From UBA3478 sp964217345 (GTDB taxonomy: Bacteria > Bacteroidota > Bacteroidia > Flavobacteriales > Flavobacteriaceae), in assembly GCA_964217345.1 (NCBI GenBank), contig CAXPJI010000013.1, positions 22,070-86,069 of the forward strand: 64,000 bases of DNA, in the 5' to 3' direction. Under the pieces are notes generated by a model, which worked only from the letters and a program-made list of their open reading frames with translations, ran no database searches and was not told the origin of the DNA. Every line of letters begins with the position of its first letter. Positions within the stretch are counted from its first letter, which is position 1. Both the position numbers and the translations under genes were made by a program. Below are positions 33,604-42,563 of this stretch, piece by piece.

Positions 33604-33667
33604 CGTTAGTAGATTTAGTTTAAGTTGCAAAAATACCACTCTGATCCGTACCTTTGCAAATAAAGCT

Positions 33668-34459
33668 ATGAAGGCAGCATCTATCCAAGATCATATTGTT
33701 AACTGGTTAAAATCCTATGCCGAAAACGCCGGGGTTAAAGGCTTTGTTATCGGGGTTTCAGGAGGTATTGACTCAGCAACCACCTCAACACTATGTGCAT
33801 TAACCGGCTTAGAAGTTACGGTGGTGAATATGCCCATTCATCAGGCCGAAAATCAGATCGACCGAGGCATGGCTCACATGAACTGGCTGGCTTCAAAATT
33901 TGACAATGTCAAAATAGCAGAAGTACCTCTTACATCAGTCTTCGATCATTTTGTAGCCTCACAAACAATCAAAGGAGCTACCGAAGAGCAAACCCTACTT
34001 GCTGAGGCGAATTCTCGAGCACGGCTACGAATGACCACCCTTTATTACATAGCTAGTTGTAATCATGCCTTAGTCGCGGGGACTGGTAATAAAGTAGAAG
34101 ACTTTGGCGTTGGCTTTTATACCAAATACGGAGATGGTGGAGTTGACTTAAGCCCAATAGCCGATCTGACCAAAACAGAGGTGACAGCATTAGGAAAGCA
34201 CCTTGGTGTAAGTGAAGCAATCGTGCAAGCACCACCAACAGACGGCTTATGGGGAGATGACCGAACCGATGAAGATCAAATCGGAGCCTCATATCCAGAA
34301 CTTGAATGGGCTATGGCTAGACAAGATGAAGGTAAACAGTTGAGCGATTTTAAAGGTAGAGAACGCGAGGTCTTCGAAACCTATATTAAATTTCACAAAG
34401 CCAATCGCCATAAAATGTTGCCGATACCTGTTTGTGAAATCCCAAGTGAACTTCGTTAG
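33668..34459 (+). CDS. nadE: NAD(+) synthase, ammonia-dependent
   Basis: A 263-residue N-type ATP pyrophosphatase that amidates nicotinic acid adenine dinucleotide to NAD. The P-loop GVSGGIDSATTSTL is at residues 29-42. AGTGNKVEDFGVGFYTKYGD near 137 and the C-terminal FHKANRHKMLPIP are NadE signatures. There is no glutaminase domain, so free ammonia is the nitrogen donor. It diverges from gldC with a 64-base gap and overlaps convergent dnaG by 4 bases. Confidence 0.96.
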   Translation: MKAASIQDHIVNWLKSYAENAGVKGFVIGVSGGIDSATTSTLCALTGLEVTVVNMPIHQAENQIDRGMAHMNWLASKFDNVKIAEVPLTSVFDHFVASQTIKGATEEQTLLAEANSRARLRMTTLYYIASCNHALVAGTGNKVEDFGVGFYTKYGDGGVDLSPIADLTKTEVTALGKHLGVSEAIVQAPPTDGLWGDDRTDEDQIGASYPELEWAMARQDEGKQLSDFKGREREVFETYIKFHKANRHKMLPIPVCEIPSELR

Positions 34460-36432
34460 AAGCTTAGCACTCGATTTAACTTCTTATTTAATAATTGACC
34501 TAGCTGGAGGTAATCAATCACTTCTTCAATGGCATGTGCATCCTCTTTAGAGGCTTCTTGCAATTTCTTTATTTGTTGATCTAAAAGATACGCTCTAAGC
34601 GACAGAATAGTTTCGGTAACCAATCGATCAACAGAGTCTTCTTTGGCTTTTGCAAAAATATTCTTACGCTCCCAATCGTGTAAGAGATACTGTTCATCTT
34701 CAAGCAAAATAGTACTTACCAGATCGACCAGTGGCTGGTCGTTTTCTCCAGTGAGCGATCTTACGAAGCTTTGCATATTGGCTTCCTCACCTGCAGTTAC
34801 ATAGAACTCGGTAACTCGCTTGAATAATTCTTGAAAGGATTGGTTTGAGAAGGCTAATTCATCTTGCTGTAATTCTAAGAAGATCTTTTCATAGACCTTC
34901 ATCTCCTGAATTACTTTCTCGGTTACAATTTCACCCTCTTCCCCTTCTTTAAGCACCTCATCCTCAAAAAAAGCAACCCGATTACCGTACAATAACAAGG
35001 TTTTGATAAGTGATGACTCTAAGACCTCAAGTCGATTAACTTCTGGCTTTTTTTGCTCCGATAGGCGAGAAACAACCGATAATGAGGTCGGTTTTTTTGC
35101 GGCCTTCTTGGTATCTCTAACTTGCTTGGCAGTAAGATCTGCTAAACTAGCAAAAAGAGCTCCCTCTGAAACATTTAGGTCTTTTGCCGTCTGCCTGATG
35201 TACAGCTCTTGACTAATCGGATCTGGAATACAAGCAATACTAGCAACCAAATCTCGAATGGCCGCAGCTACTTTGCTAGAATCATTACCCGCTTCTTTGA
35301 GTAGTATTTGTGTTTTAAAAGAAATGAAATCTACCGATTGTTCTTCTAGATAATTCTTGACTTCGGCAGGAGAATGAGTTCGAGCAAAACTATCCGGATC
35401 TTCACCCTCTGCAAAAGGAACAACTCGAACGTTCATCCCCTCCTTAAGGATCAGATCAATGTTACGAAGCGAAGCTCTAACTCCAGCGTCATCACCGTCA
35501 AATAGAACAGTTATAGTCTGACAAAGTCGCTGTATCATTCTAATTTGAGACTCGCTAAGAGCGGTACCACTTGAAGAAACTACGTTTTCGACACCACTCT
35601 GATGAAGCTGAATTACATCCGTGTAACCCTCTACGAGATAACAGTTATTTGCCTTTGCCATGGCTGACTTGGCATAGTAGATACCATATAAAACCTTACT
35701 CTTGTGATAAATAGGGCTCTCCGGTGAATTGACGTACTTCGCTACTTTCTTTTGACTGTCAAGAATACGACCACCGAAACCTAAAACTCTTCCACTATTG
35801 CTATGGATTGGGAAAATGACTCGATCTCTGAATCGATCAAAAAAAGTGCCTGACGCCCCATCCTTTTCAATACAAAGACCTAACTCAGTAAGATAGTTCA
35901 TCTGATGACCTTTGGCTTCTGCCGCTTTTACTAGGCCATCAAAACTAGTTCCACCAAAGCCTAGACCAAACTTCTTAATGGTAGCCGAGGTAAAGCCCCT
36001 TTCTTGAAAATAGCTAAGACCTATCGCCTTACCCGTTTCAGAGCGGTTCAACAAATCTTCAAAATGATGTGCTGCAAATTGATTAATTAAATAAAGGCTT
36101 TCCTTGTGATCTTGTAGCTTTTTCTGCTCCTCATCCTGAGCCGTTTCTTCTACTTCAATCCCATATTTACGTGCCAGGTGCTTGATAGCCTCGGGATAGG
36201 TGAAGTGTTCTAGCTCCATTAAAAAAGCAATGACGTTTCCCCCTTTACCACTACTGAAATCTTTCCAAATTTGCTTTACAGGAGAAACCATAAAACTTGG
36301 AGTTTTCTCACTATTAAAAGGACTTAATCCCTTATAGTTAGCGCCCGATTTTTTTAACTGCACGTAGTCTCCAATCACCTCTTCTACTCGGGCAATTTCG
36401 TAGACTTTATCTATGGTAGATTGTGCAATCAA
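34456..36432 (-). CDS. dnaG: DNA primase DnaG lacking its zinc ligands
   Basis: A 658-residue primase that makes RNA primers at the replication fork. The N-terminal domain aligns with the zinc-binding domain, but the CPFH half reads SPFN and the CFGC half reads DFSS, so all four metal ligands are missing while the surrounding residues (EKTPSF, SPVKQIW, GKGGN) are kept. The TOPRIM core is intact: VEGYTDVIQLHQSG near residue 266 and FDGDDAGVRASLR near 312. A C-terminal helicase-binding domain follows. It starts at TTG 36432; I see no in-frame ATG that would keep the N-terminus. Confidence 0.95.
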   Translation of the reverse strand: MIAQSTIDKVYEIARVEEVIGDYVQLKKSGANYKGLSPFNSEKTPSFMVSPVKQIWKDFSSGKGGNVIAFLMELEHFTYPEAIKHLARKYGIEVEETAQDEEQKKLQDHKESLYLINQFAAHHFEDLLNRSETGKAIGLSYFQERGFTSATIKKFGLGFGGTSFDGLVKAAEAKGHQMNYLTELGLCIEKDGASGTFFDRFRDRVIFPIHSNSGRVLGFGGRILDSQKKVAKYVNSPESPIYHKSKVLYGIYYAKSAMAKANNCYLVEGYTDVIQLHQSGVENVVSSSGTALSESQIRMIQRLCQTITVLFDGDDAGVRASLRNIDLILKEGMNVRVVPFAEGEDPDSFARTHSPAEVKNYLEEQSVDFISFKTQILLKEAGNDSSKVAAAIRDLVASIACIPDPISQELYIRQTAKDLNVSEGALFASLADLTAKQVRDTKKAAKKPTSLSVVSRLSEQKKPEVNRLEVLESSLIKTLLLYGNRVAFFEDEVLKEGEEGEIVTEKVIQEMKVYEKIFLELQQDELAFSNQSFQELFKRVTEFYVTAGEEANMQSFVRSLTGENDQPLVDLVSTILLEDEQYLLHDWERKNIFAKAKEDSVDRLVTETILSLRAYLLDQQIKKLQEASKEDAHAIEEVIDYLQLGQLLNKKLNRVLSF

Positions 36433-36441
36433 TGGTACAGT

Positions 36442-37419
36442 TTATTTCTTACGATCAACTACGTAAGTTACCAAATTTGCGAGTGCCTCCTTATACTCGT
36501 TATCAGGATATTTCGATAAAAGCTCTAATGCAGCATCTTTATAATGAATCATTTGACGCTCAGCGTATTCTAAACCACCTTGATCTTTAACGAATTGAAT
36601 AACCTCCTTGACCCGCTTTTTATCGGTGTTATGACGCTTAACCGAATCAATGAGCCAGTTCCGCTGCTTTTTATCCACCTTATTGATAACATGAATTAGT
36701 GGCAAGGTCATTTTCTGTTCTTTGATATCGATACCCGTTGGCTTACCGATTCGATCGTCTCCATAGTCGAAGAGATCATCTTTAATTTGAAATGCCATCC
36801 CTGCATATTCTCCAAACGAATGAAAACGTTCAATCTCCTCTTTAGAACTACCAACCGAAGCCGCCCCCATGGCACAACAAGCCGCAATAAGCGTGGCTGT
36901 TTTCTGACGAATGATATCGTAATATACAGGCTCATCAATATCTAAACGACGCGCCTTCTCTAACTGCAGTAATTCACCCTGACTCATTTCACGAACGGCC
37001 TCAGAAACAATCTTCAAAAGGTCAAAATCGTCATGATCTAAGGAGAGCAATAGGCCTTTGGAGAAAAAATAATCTCCGACCAAAACAGCGATTTTATTTT
37101 TCCAAAGTGCATTTATTGAGAAAAAACCTCTTCGACGCTCACTCCCATCTACCACATCATCGTGCACCAGTGAAGCCGTATGAATAAGTTCTATAATCGA
37201 TGCCCCACGGTAAGTACGTTCCTCAATTTTTCCTTCACCCAATAGTTTGGCTACCAAAAAGACAAACATTGGTCGCATTTGCTTGCCCTTACGAGAAGCA
37301 ATGTAATAGGTGATTCTGTTAAGTAATGAAACGTTAGAGGCCATCGCTGCTTTGAACTTCTCTTCAAAGCGATCCATCTCTTCGATAATGGGCTGTCTGA
37401 TTTTAACGACCTCTTGCAA
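36442..37419 (-). CDS. Polyprenyl diphosphate synthase
   Basis: A 325-residue trans-isoprenyl diphosphate synthase that elongates allylic diphosphates with IPP. The first aspartate-rich motif is HDDVVDGSERRRG (near residue 88) and the second is KDDLFDYGDD (near 215). A bulky residue pattern upstream of the first motif fits long-chain products, such as the side chain of menaquinone, but chain length cannot be fixed from sequence. It starts at TTG 37419 and lies 9 bases after rlmN. Confidence 0.92.
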   Translation of the reverse strand: MQEVVKIRQPIIEEMDRFEEKFKAAMASNVSLLNRITYYIASRKGKQMRPMFVFLVAKLLGEGKIEERTYRGASIIELIHTASLVHDDVVDGSERRRGFFSINALWKNKIAVLVGDYFFSKGLLLSLDHDDFDLLKIVSEAVREMSQGELLQLEKARRLDIDEPVYYDIIRQKTATLIAACCAMGAASVGSSKEEIERFHSFGEYAGMAFQIKDDLFDYGDDRIGKPTGIDIKEQKMTLPLIHVINKVDKKQRNWLIDSVKRHNTDKKRVKEVIQFVKDQGGLEYAERQMIHYKDAALELLSKYPDNEYKEALANLVTYVVDRKK

Positions 37420-37428
37420 TGTGATGAA

Positions 37429-38493
37429 TTATTCTTTAGTTAAAGGTACCAATTTATTAGCCAGTTGCCCGCAAGCTGCATCGATATCTTTTCCTCTAGA
37501 TCGGCGAACCGTGACCGTGATTCGAGCAGCAGTAAGGGCTTTTTCATAGGCTGTAATCATTTCTGAAGGAGCAGCCTGAAACTGATCATCTCCGATAGGA
37601 TTATATTCTATGATATTAACCTTACACGGGACCTTTTTAGCGTAGCTAACAAGGGCCTTAATATCCTCAGGAGTGTCATTAACATCTTTCCAAATAAGAT
37701 ATTCAAGTGTAATTCTACTCTTAGTCTTTGCATACCAGTACTGTAAGCTATCCATCAGCTCATCAAGCGGAAATCGATTACTAAAAGGCATAATTTGATT
37801 ACGCACTTCTTCTCTAGCTGAATGAAGACTAAGCGCTAGTTGAAATCTAGGGTTTTCATCCGCTAATTTTCGAATCATCTTTGGAATGCCTGAGGTTGAA
37901 ACTGTGATTCGCTTGGGCGACATACCTAGCCCATTACATATCTTATCTACAGCCTTAACCACGTTATTGTAATTCATAAGTGGTTCACCCATCCCCATAA
38001 ACACAATATTCGAAAGTCCTCTGTTGTAATACTTTTTACTTTCTCTATCGAGCGCTACTACTTGATCATAGATCTCATCAGGCTCCAAATTTCGCATTCG
38101 TTTAAGCTTAGCCGTTGCGCAAAATTGGCAATCAAGACTACAACCTACTTGACTAGAAACGCAAGCCGTGCTACGAGTTGCAGTAGGGATTAGGACTGAT
38201 TCTACAGCTAAACCATCGTATAGACGTATCGCGTTTTTAATGGTACCATCAGCACTTTTCTGCGATCGATCAACACTGACATTATTGATAACGAAGTACT
38301 CTGAAAGGAGTTGACGAGTTTCTTTAGAAAGGTTGGTCATCGACTCGAAGTCGTGAACTCCCTTTTCCCATAACCAACTGTAAACTTGATCAGCTCTAAA
38401 TGCTGCTTGATTCTTTGACTTAAAGAATTCGCGGAGCTCCTCCTTGTCCAAGGCACGGATATCTCTTTTCTCCCTTAAGTCTTCGGATACCAT
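37429..38493 (-). CDS. rlmN: 23S rRNA (adenine-2503-C2)-methyltransferase RlmN
   Basis: A 354-residue radical-SAM enzyme that methylates A2503 in the peptidyl-transferase centre and also A37 of some tRNAs. The [4Fe-4S] motif CSLDCQFC is near residue 117. The two catalytic cysteines expected in the family are present (TACVSSQ near residue 107, AACGQLANK near 343). It lies 2 bases after queA in the same operon. Confidence 0.96.
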   Translation of the reverse strand: MVSEDLREKRDIRALDKEELREFFKSKNQAAFRADQVYSWLWEKGVHDFESMTNLSKETRQLLSEYFVINNVSVDRSQKSADGTIKNAIRLYDGLAVESVLIPTATRSTACVSSQVGCSLDCQFCATAKLKRMRNLEPDEIYDQVVALDRESKKYYNRGLSNIVFMGMGEPLMNYNNVVKAVDKICNGLGMSPKRITVSTSGIPKMIRKLADENPRFQLALSLHSAREEVRNQIMPFSNRFPLDELMDSLQYWYAKTKSRITLEYLIWKDVNDTPEDIKALVSYAKKVPCKVNIIEYNPIGDDQFQAAPSEMITAYEKALTAARITVTVRRSRGKDIDAACGQLANKLVPLTKE

Positions 38494-38495
38494 AA

Positions 38496-39545
38496 TTATA
38501 AGATTAGCATCGCATCACCATAAGAGTAGAAACGATACTTCTCTTTAACTGCTAGTAAGTAAGCTTCGGTAATTAAATCGTGATCTGCGAATGCAGAGAT
38601 CATCATAAGTAGGGTGCTTTTTGGTAAGTGAAAATTAGTCACCATCGCATCCGCTATTGAAAAGTCGTACGGAGGAAAAATAAATTTATTGGTCCAACCT
38701 TCGTAGGGATTCAGTAAACCTTCAGAGGATACGGAACTTTCAAGTGCACGCATTACGGTAGTACCTACAGAACATACTTTACGCTTTTGCATTTTCGCAC
38801 TATTCACAAGATCTACCGCCTCTTGGCTGATTACTGCTTCTTCACTATCCATCTTGTGCTTAGAAAGGTCTTCTACCTCTACTGGATTGAAGGTTCCTAG
38901 TCCTATGTGCAATGTTAACTCGGCAAAATCAATACCCTTGATCTCCAGCCTCTTTATTAAATGCTTTGAAAAGTGTAAACCAGCTGTTGGGGCAGCTACT
39001 GCTCCCTCATGCTTTGCATAAATCGTTTGGTAACGCTCCTCGTCTTCTGGTTCTACTGCACGACGAATGTATTTCGGAAGCGGAGTCTCTCCTAGTTCGC
39101 GAAGTTTCTTTCTAAACTCTGTATACGAACCATCGTATAAGAATCTCAGCGTTCTTCCTCTAGAAGTAGTATTATCAATTACCTCAGCCACCAATGAATC
39201 GTCATCGCCGAAATAGAGTTTATTTCCGATTCGAATTTTACGAGCAGGGTCAACTAAAACATCCCAAAGACGCTGTTCTTGATTCAATTCTCTCAACAAA
39301 AACACTTCGATTCTTGCACCTGTCTTTTCCTTATTTCCGAATAAACGCGCAGGAAACACCTTGGTATTGTTAAGTACCATCACGTCACCCTCATCGAAAT
39401 AATCAATCAGGTCTTTAAACATTTTATGTTCAATCTTACCTGAATCACGATGTACTACCATAAGGCGTGATTCATCGCGGTGTTCTGCCGGATACTCGGC
39501 TAATAAGTCTTTAGGAAGATCAAAATCGAAGTTGGATAATTTCAT
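38496..39545 (-). CDS. queA: S-adenosylmethionine:tRNA ribosyltransferase-isomerase QueA
   Basis: A 349-residue enzyme that moves the ribosyl group of SAM onto preQ1 in tRNA, forming epoxyqueuosine. Family motifs are AEYPAEHRDESRLMVVHRDS (residues 16-35), NNTKVFPARLFG near 60, GAVAAPTAGLHFS near 185 and LHIGLGTFNPVEVEDL near 213. The rest of the queuosine pathway is not in the window. It has a predicted promoter 20-52 bases upstream and leads the queA-rlmN-polyprenyl synthase run. Confidence 0.96.
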   Translation of the reverse strand: MKLSNFDFDLPKDLLAEYPAEHRDESRLMVVHRDSGKIEHKMFKDLIDYFDEGDVMVLNNTKVFPARLFGNKEKTGARIEVFLLRELNQEQRLWDVLVDPARKIRIGNKLYFGDDDSLVAEVIDNTTSRGRTLRFLYDGSYTEFRKKLRELGETPLPKYIRRAVEPEDEERYQTIYAKHEGAVAAPTAGLHFSKHLIKRLEIKGIDFAELTLHIGLGTFNPVEVEDLSKHKMDSEEAVISQEAVDLVNSAKMQKRKVCSVGTTVMRALESSVSSEGLLNPYEGWTNKFIFPPYDFSIADAMVTNFHLPKSTLLMMISAFADHDLITEAYLLAVKEKYRFYSYGDAMLIL

Positions 39546-39565
39546 TGCTTGTAACTTAAGGGCCG

Positions 39566-39597
39566 CTAAGATACAATCCTGAGGAGGGCAAAGTCAA
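39566..39597 (-). promoter_or_regulatory. Putative queA promoter
   Basis: On the - strand TTG (39597-39595), a 21-base spacer and TATCTTAG (39573-39566), one mismatch from TAnnTTTG, lie in the 74-base gap after aroA. Nothing else is evident in this gap. Confidence 0.45.
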
Positions 39598-39619
39598 GGA
39601 AAAGCCGAATTATCTGGAC

Positions 39620-40843
39620 TTATGAAATCTGGTATCCGATCGATGAAAGGTGTTTCCAAAAGTCAGGATAAGACTTTTCGACCACAAAAGACTCCTCGAT
39701 GGTCAAAGGAATTAAAATCGCTAGAGGAGCGAACGCCATTGCCATTCGATGATCATTATAGGTTGCGATGGAAGCTGATTGAAGTTTTGCATTATGACCG
39801 AAAACACGAAGTGATTCTGCATCAATCTCCACATCAGCACCTACCTTTTCTAATTCACATTTCATAGCAGCGAGACGATCTGTTTCCTTAATCGGTAATG
39901 TATGTAAACCGGTTAAGTAACAATCGACCTGAAGACCGGCAGCAGTTACAGCAATCGTTTGTGCAATATCTGGAGCATCTTTTAGATCATAAGAAAGTGT
40001 TTGACTTAGGGGTTCTGAAACTTTCTCAAGAATGACCTTTCCATCGTCAAATCGGGTGCTCACCCCAAAGTCCTTATAAATCGTTGACAAAACTCGATCT
40101 CCCTGCAATGAATCTTCTCTCAACGTTGATAACGTAGCCTTTGTTCCTAGTTTAGAGAGTGCTACGATGGAATAATAATAGCTTGCTGCACTCCAATCAG
40201 ATTCAACGGCCAAGGAGATAGGTTCGATCTCTGATTTGGGAGAAATACGAATTCGCCTTTCGTCTAATCTCGCTGAAATACCGATTCTTTCAAGTAATTG
40301 CAAAGTCATATTTAGATAAGGAAGCGAAGTTATTGAACCGACAAGTTCAATCTCGAGTCCTTGAGGAAGTTTAGCTCCCACAAGGCAAAGTGCCGATAAA
40401 TACTGACTACTGACATTTGCAGCGATACTTACTGAAGAACGAGGCAAAACGGTTCCCTTTATGTGCAAGGGAGGATAACCCTCTTCTCCTTGATATTCAA
40501 TGGTTGCACCTAACGCCCGCAAAGCATCTACTAAAAGTGCAATCGGTCTTTGCTTCATTCGATCACTACCCGTTAGTAAAACCTCTGCATTCTCTGAGAC
40601 CGAAAAATAAGCCGTAAGGAAACGCATCGCTGTACCAGCGTGATGAATATCAACCGTGCCAGAACTTAATTGTAGTGCCTTTTTCATCACACTTACATCG
40701 TGAGCATTCGAATCATTGAGTAACGTAAGATTCGGATAAAGTGCCGCGAGCAGTAACAACCGATTCGTCTCGCTTTTTGAACCTGTGAGTTCAATTGAAA
40801 AGTTTGCACTCAGTGATGAGCCACTAATCTGTATAGTACTCAT
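39620..40843 (-). CDS. aroA: 3-phosphoshikimate 1-carboxyvinyltransferase (EPSP synthase)
   Basis: A 407-residue enzyme that joins phosphoenolpyruvate to shikimate 3-phosphate, the sixth shikimate-pathway step. The fold is two six-fold-repeat domains. Visible motifs are SKSETNRLLLLAAL near residue 23, GTAMRFLTA near 85, and LPIKETDRLAAMK near 318 with Glu and Asp active-site residues. The N-terminal part is shorter than in E. coli (427 residues). It is the last gene of the aromatic operon, abutting the MazG-like gene. Confidence 0.95.
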   Translation of the reverse strand: MSTIQISGSSLSANFSIELTGSKSETNRLLLLAALYPNLTLLNDSNAHDVSVMKKALQLSSGTVDIHHAGTAMRFLTAYFSVSENAEVLLTGSDRMKQRPIALLVDALRALGATIEYQGEEGYPPLHIKGTVLPRSSVSIAANVSSQYLSALCLVGAKLPQGLEIELVGSITSLPYLNMTLQLLERIGISARLDERRIRISPKSEIEPISLAVESDWSAASYYYSIVALSKLGTKATLSTLREDSLQGDRVLSTIYKDFGVSTRFDDGKVILEKVSEPLSQTLSYDLKDAPDIAQTIAVTAAGLQVDCYLTGLHTLPIKETDRLAAMKCELEKVGADVEIDAESLRVFGHNAKLQSASIATYNDHRMAMAFAPLAILIPLTIEESFVVEKSYPDFWKHLSSIGYQIS

Positions 40844-41169
40844 TATTTTAATTTAGGATTATTCTTGTGGCGCTGCTCATCACGCCTAGTCTTTAAATCT
40901 AACTTGCGATCAAAAGCTTCTTGCAAGTCAATTCCTGTTTGATTCGCTAGGCATAGCACCACAAATACAACATCGGCTAATTCCTCGCCGAGATCTTTTT
41001 GTTTGTCTGATTCCTTCTCACTTTGTTCTCCATACCTACGCGCAATAATACGCGCAACTTCTCCTACTTCTTCAGTAAGTTGCGCCATATTGGTAAGTTC
41101 ATTAAAGTAACGAACACCGTGGTTTTTTATCCACTGATCAACCGCTAATTGAGAATCCTTTAAATCCAT
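40843..41169 (-). CDS. MazG-like nucleotide pyrophosphohydrolase
   Basis: A 108-residue single-domain all-alpha NTP pyrophosphohydrolase. The metal-binding pattern ExxE...ExxD is visible in QLTEEVGEVARII (near residue 28) and DLGEELADVVFVVLC (near 65). Members cleave nucleoside triphosphates, often non-canonical ones, to the monophosphate. The exact substrate is unknown. It sits between dtd and aroA with start and stop codons touching both neighbours. Confidence 0.9.
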   Translation of the reverse strand: MDLKDSQLAVDQWIKNHGVRYFNELTNMAQLTEEVGEVARIIARRYGEQSEKESDKQKDLGEELADVVFVVLCLANQTGIDLQEAFDRKLDLKTRRDEQRHKNNPKLK

Positions 41170-41621
41170 TATTCTTTATTTTTTGTATCAATGATTAAGG
41201 TAACTGGGCCATCATTACAAAGATCTACTTTCATGTCTGCACCAAAAACACCCTTCTGAATAGGTTTTTCGATTAGTCCTTGTAACTCTTCAACAAACTT
41301 CAAATAATCTTTCTCTCCCTTATCTGGTTTTGCAGCGCGCAAGAAAGAAGGTCGGTTACCTTTCTTGGTAGCACCAAAAAGAGTGAACTGCGATACTACG
41401 AGTACCTCCCCATCGATATCTCTAACGCTCAAATTCATTTTATCATCATGATCACTGAATATTCGCAGTCCCGCAATCTTTTGAACTAACCAAAGTAAAT
41501 CATCTTCAGAATCCGTAATATCTACCCCTAGTAAGATCAATATCCCCTTATCAATTCGGGAAACTTGTTTTTGATCAACCGATACCGAGGCGTTTAATAC
41601 ACGTTGAATTACTGCTCTCAT
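41169..41621 (-). CDS. dtd: D-aminoacyl-tRNA deacylase
   Basis: A 150-residue homodimeric enzyme that hydrolyses D-aminoacyl-tRNAs, classically D-Tyr-tRNA, and glycyl-tRNA-Ala. The family motifs VVSQFTLFGATKKGNRPSF (active-site SQFTLF, near residue 76) and NDGPVTLIIDT (cross-subunit GP motif, near residue 137) are both present. Its place inside an aromatic amino-acid operon is suggestive given its activity on D-Tyr-tRNA. It overlaps rsgA by 4 bases. Confidence 0.95.
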   Translation of the reverse strand: MRAVIQRVLNASVSVDQKQVSRIDKGILILLGVDITDSEDDLLWLVQKIAGLRIFSDHDDKMNLSVRDIDGEVLVVSQFTLFGATKKGNRPSFLRAAKPDKGEKDYLKFVEELQGLIEKPIQKGVFGADMKVDLCNDGPVTLIIDTKNKE

Positions 41622-42556
41622 TCTGCAAATTGATCTTGACGGTAAGGTCCCTCCTCTTCTAAAACCATAGAGAGATAACTTTGATAACGACTCTCGGCAA
41701 TGGTTCCATCTTCTAATTCACTTTTCACGGCACAACCGGGTTCAGAAAGATGCTGACAATTATTGAACTTGCAGTTCTCAGAAGCTTTAAAGAACTCTTT
41801 GAAATATCGAGCAATTTCTTCTTTATCGATATCTGCAATTCCAAAGCCTCTGATCCCAGGGCTATCAATGATTCTTCCTCCAAATGAAAGATCAAACATC
41901 TCAGCAAAAGTCGTGGTGTGCTGTCCTTGGCCATGCTGTTCAGAAATCTCACCGATTTTTAATCGTAATTCGGGAGCAACCGTATTGATTAGAGTTGACT
42001 TACCTACTCCTGAATGGCCTGAAAAAATACTCGTATTGTCCTTCATCAGATTTCGTAGCTCACTCATACCTTGACCCGATTTGGTACTACAGAAAACACT
42101 TTGATAACCTATAGATGTGTATAACTCTTTGAGCTCATTCACCATCTCGAGTTCCTCTTCAGTGTATTGATCCATTTTATTGAAAAGCAATACTGTTTCA
42201 ATGCCAAACGCAGCAGCACTAACTAAAAAACGATCAATAAAAGTGGTGAAGGTCTCAGGATTCCTTAGGGTAATTACCAGAAATACGAGATCGATGTTAG
42301 CTCCAATAATATGAAGCTGCTTTGATAGATTTACTGACTTTCTAACGAGGTAATTCTCACGCTGGTCGATGGTATGAATGACTCCTATGGCTTCATCGTC
42401 TAGATCAAAACCAACCCGATCACCAACAGCAACCGGGCTAGTAGATCGTATCCCGCTTAGACGAAGTTTACCTTTAATTCTACACTGGTAAAAATTACCT
42501 TCATCAGATTTTACCTGATACCAGCTTCCTGTAGATTTGTAAACTAAGCCTTTCAC
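41618..42556 (-). CDS. rsgA: Ribosome small-subunit biogenesis GTPase RsgA
   Basis: A 312-residue circularly permuted GTPase that checks late 30S assembly. An N-terminal OB fold (residues 1-70) is followed by G4 (FNKMD), G5, G1 (GHSGVGKSTLIN near 173) and G3 (DSPGIRGFG near 220). The C-terminal zinc finger keeps its ligands in CKFNNCQHLSEPGC. That makes it a useful contrast to AccD and DnaG, which have lost theirs. It starts with GTG at 42556, 7 bases after the DAHP synthase gene. Confidence 0.95.
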   Translation of the reverse strand: MKGLVYKSTGSWYQVKSDEGNFYQCRIKGKLRLSGIRSTSPVAVGDRVGFDLDDEAIGVIHTIDQRENYLVRKSVNLSKQLHIIGANIDLVFLVITLRNPETFTTFIDRFLVSAAAFGIETVLLFNKMDQYTEEELEMVNELKELYTSIGYQSVFCSTKSGQGMSELRNLMKDNTSIFSGHSGVGKSTLINTVAPELRLKIGEISEQHGQGQHTTTFAEMFDLSFGGRIIDSPGIRGFGIADIDKEEIARYFKEFFKASENCKFNNCQHLSEPGCAVKSELEDGTIAESRYQSYLSMVLEEEGPYRQDQFAE

Positions 42557-42563
42557 TTATCGA

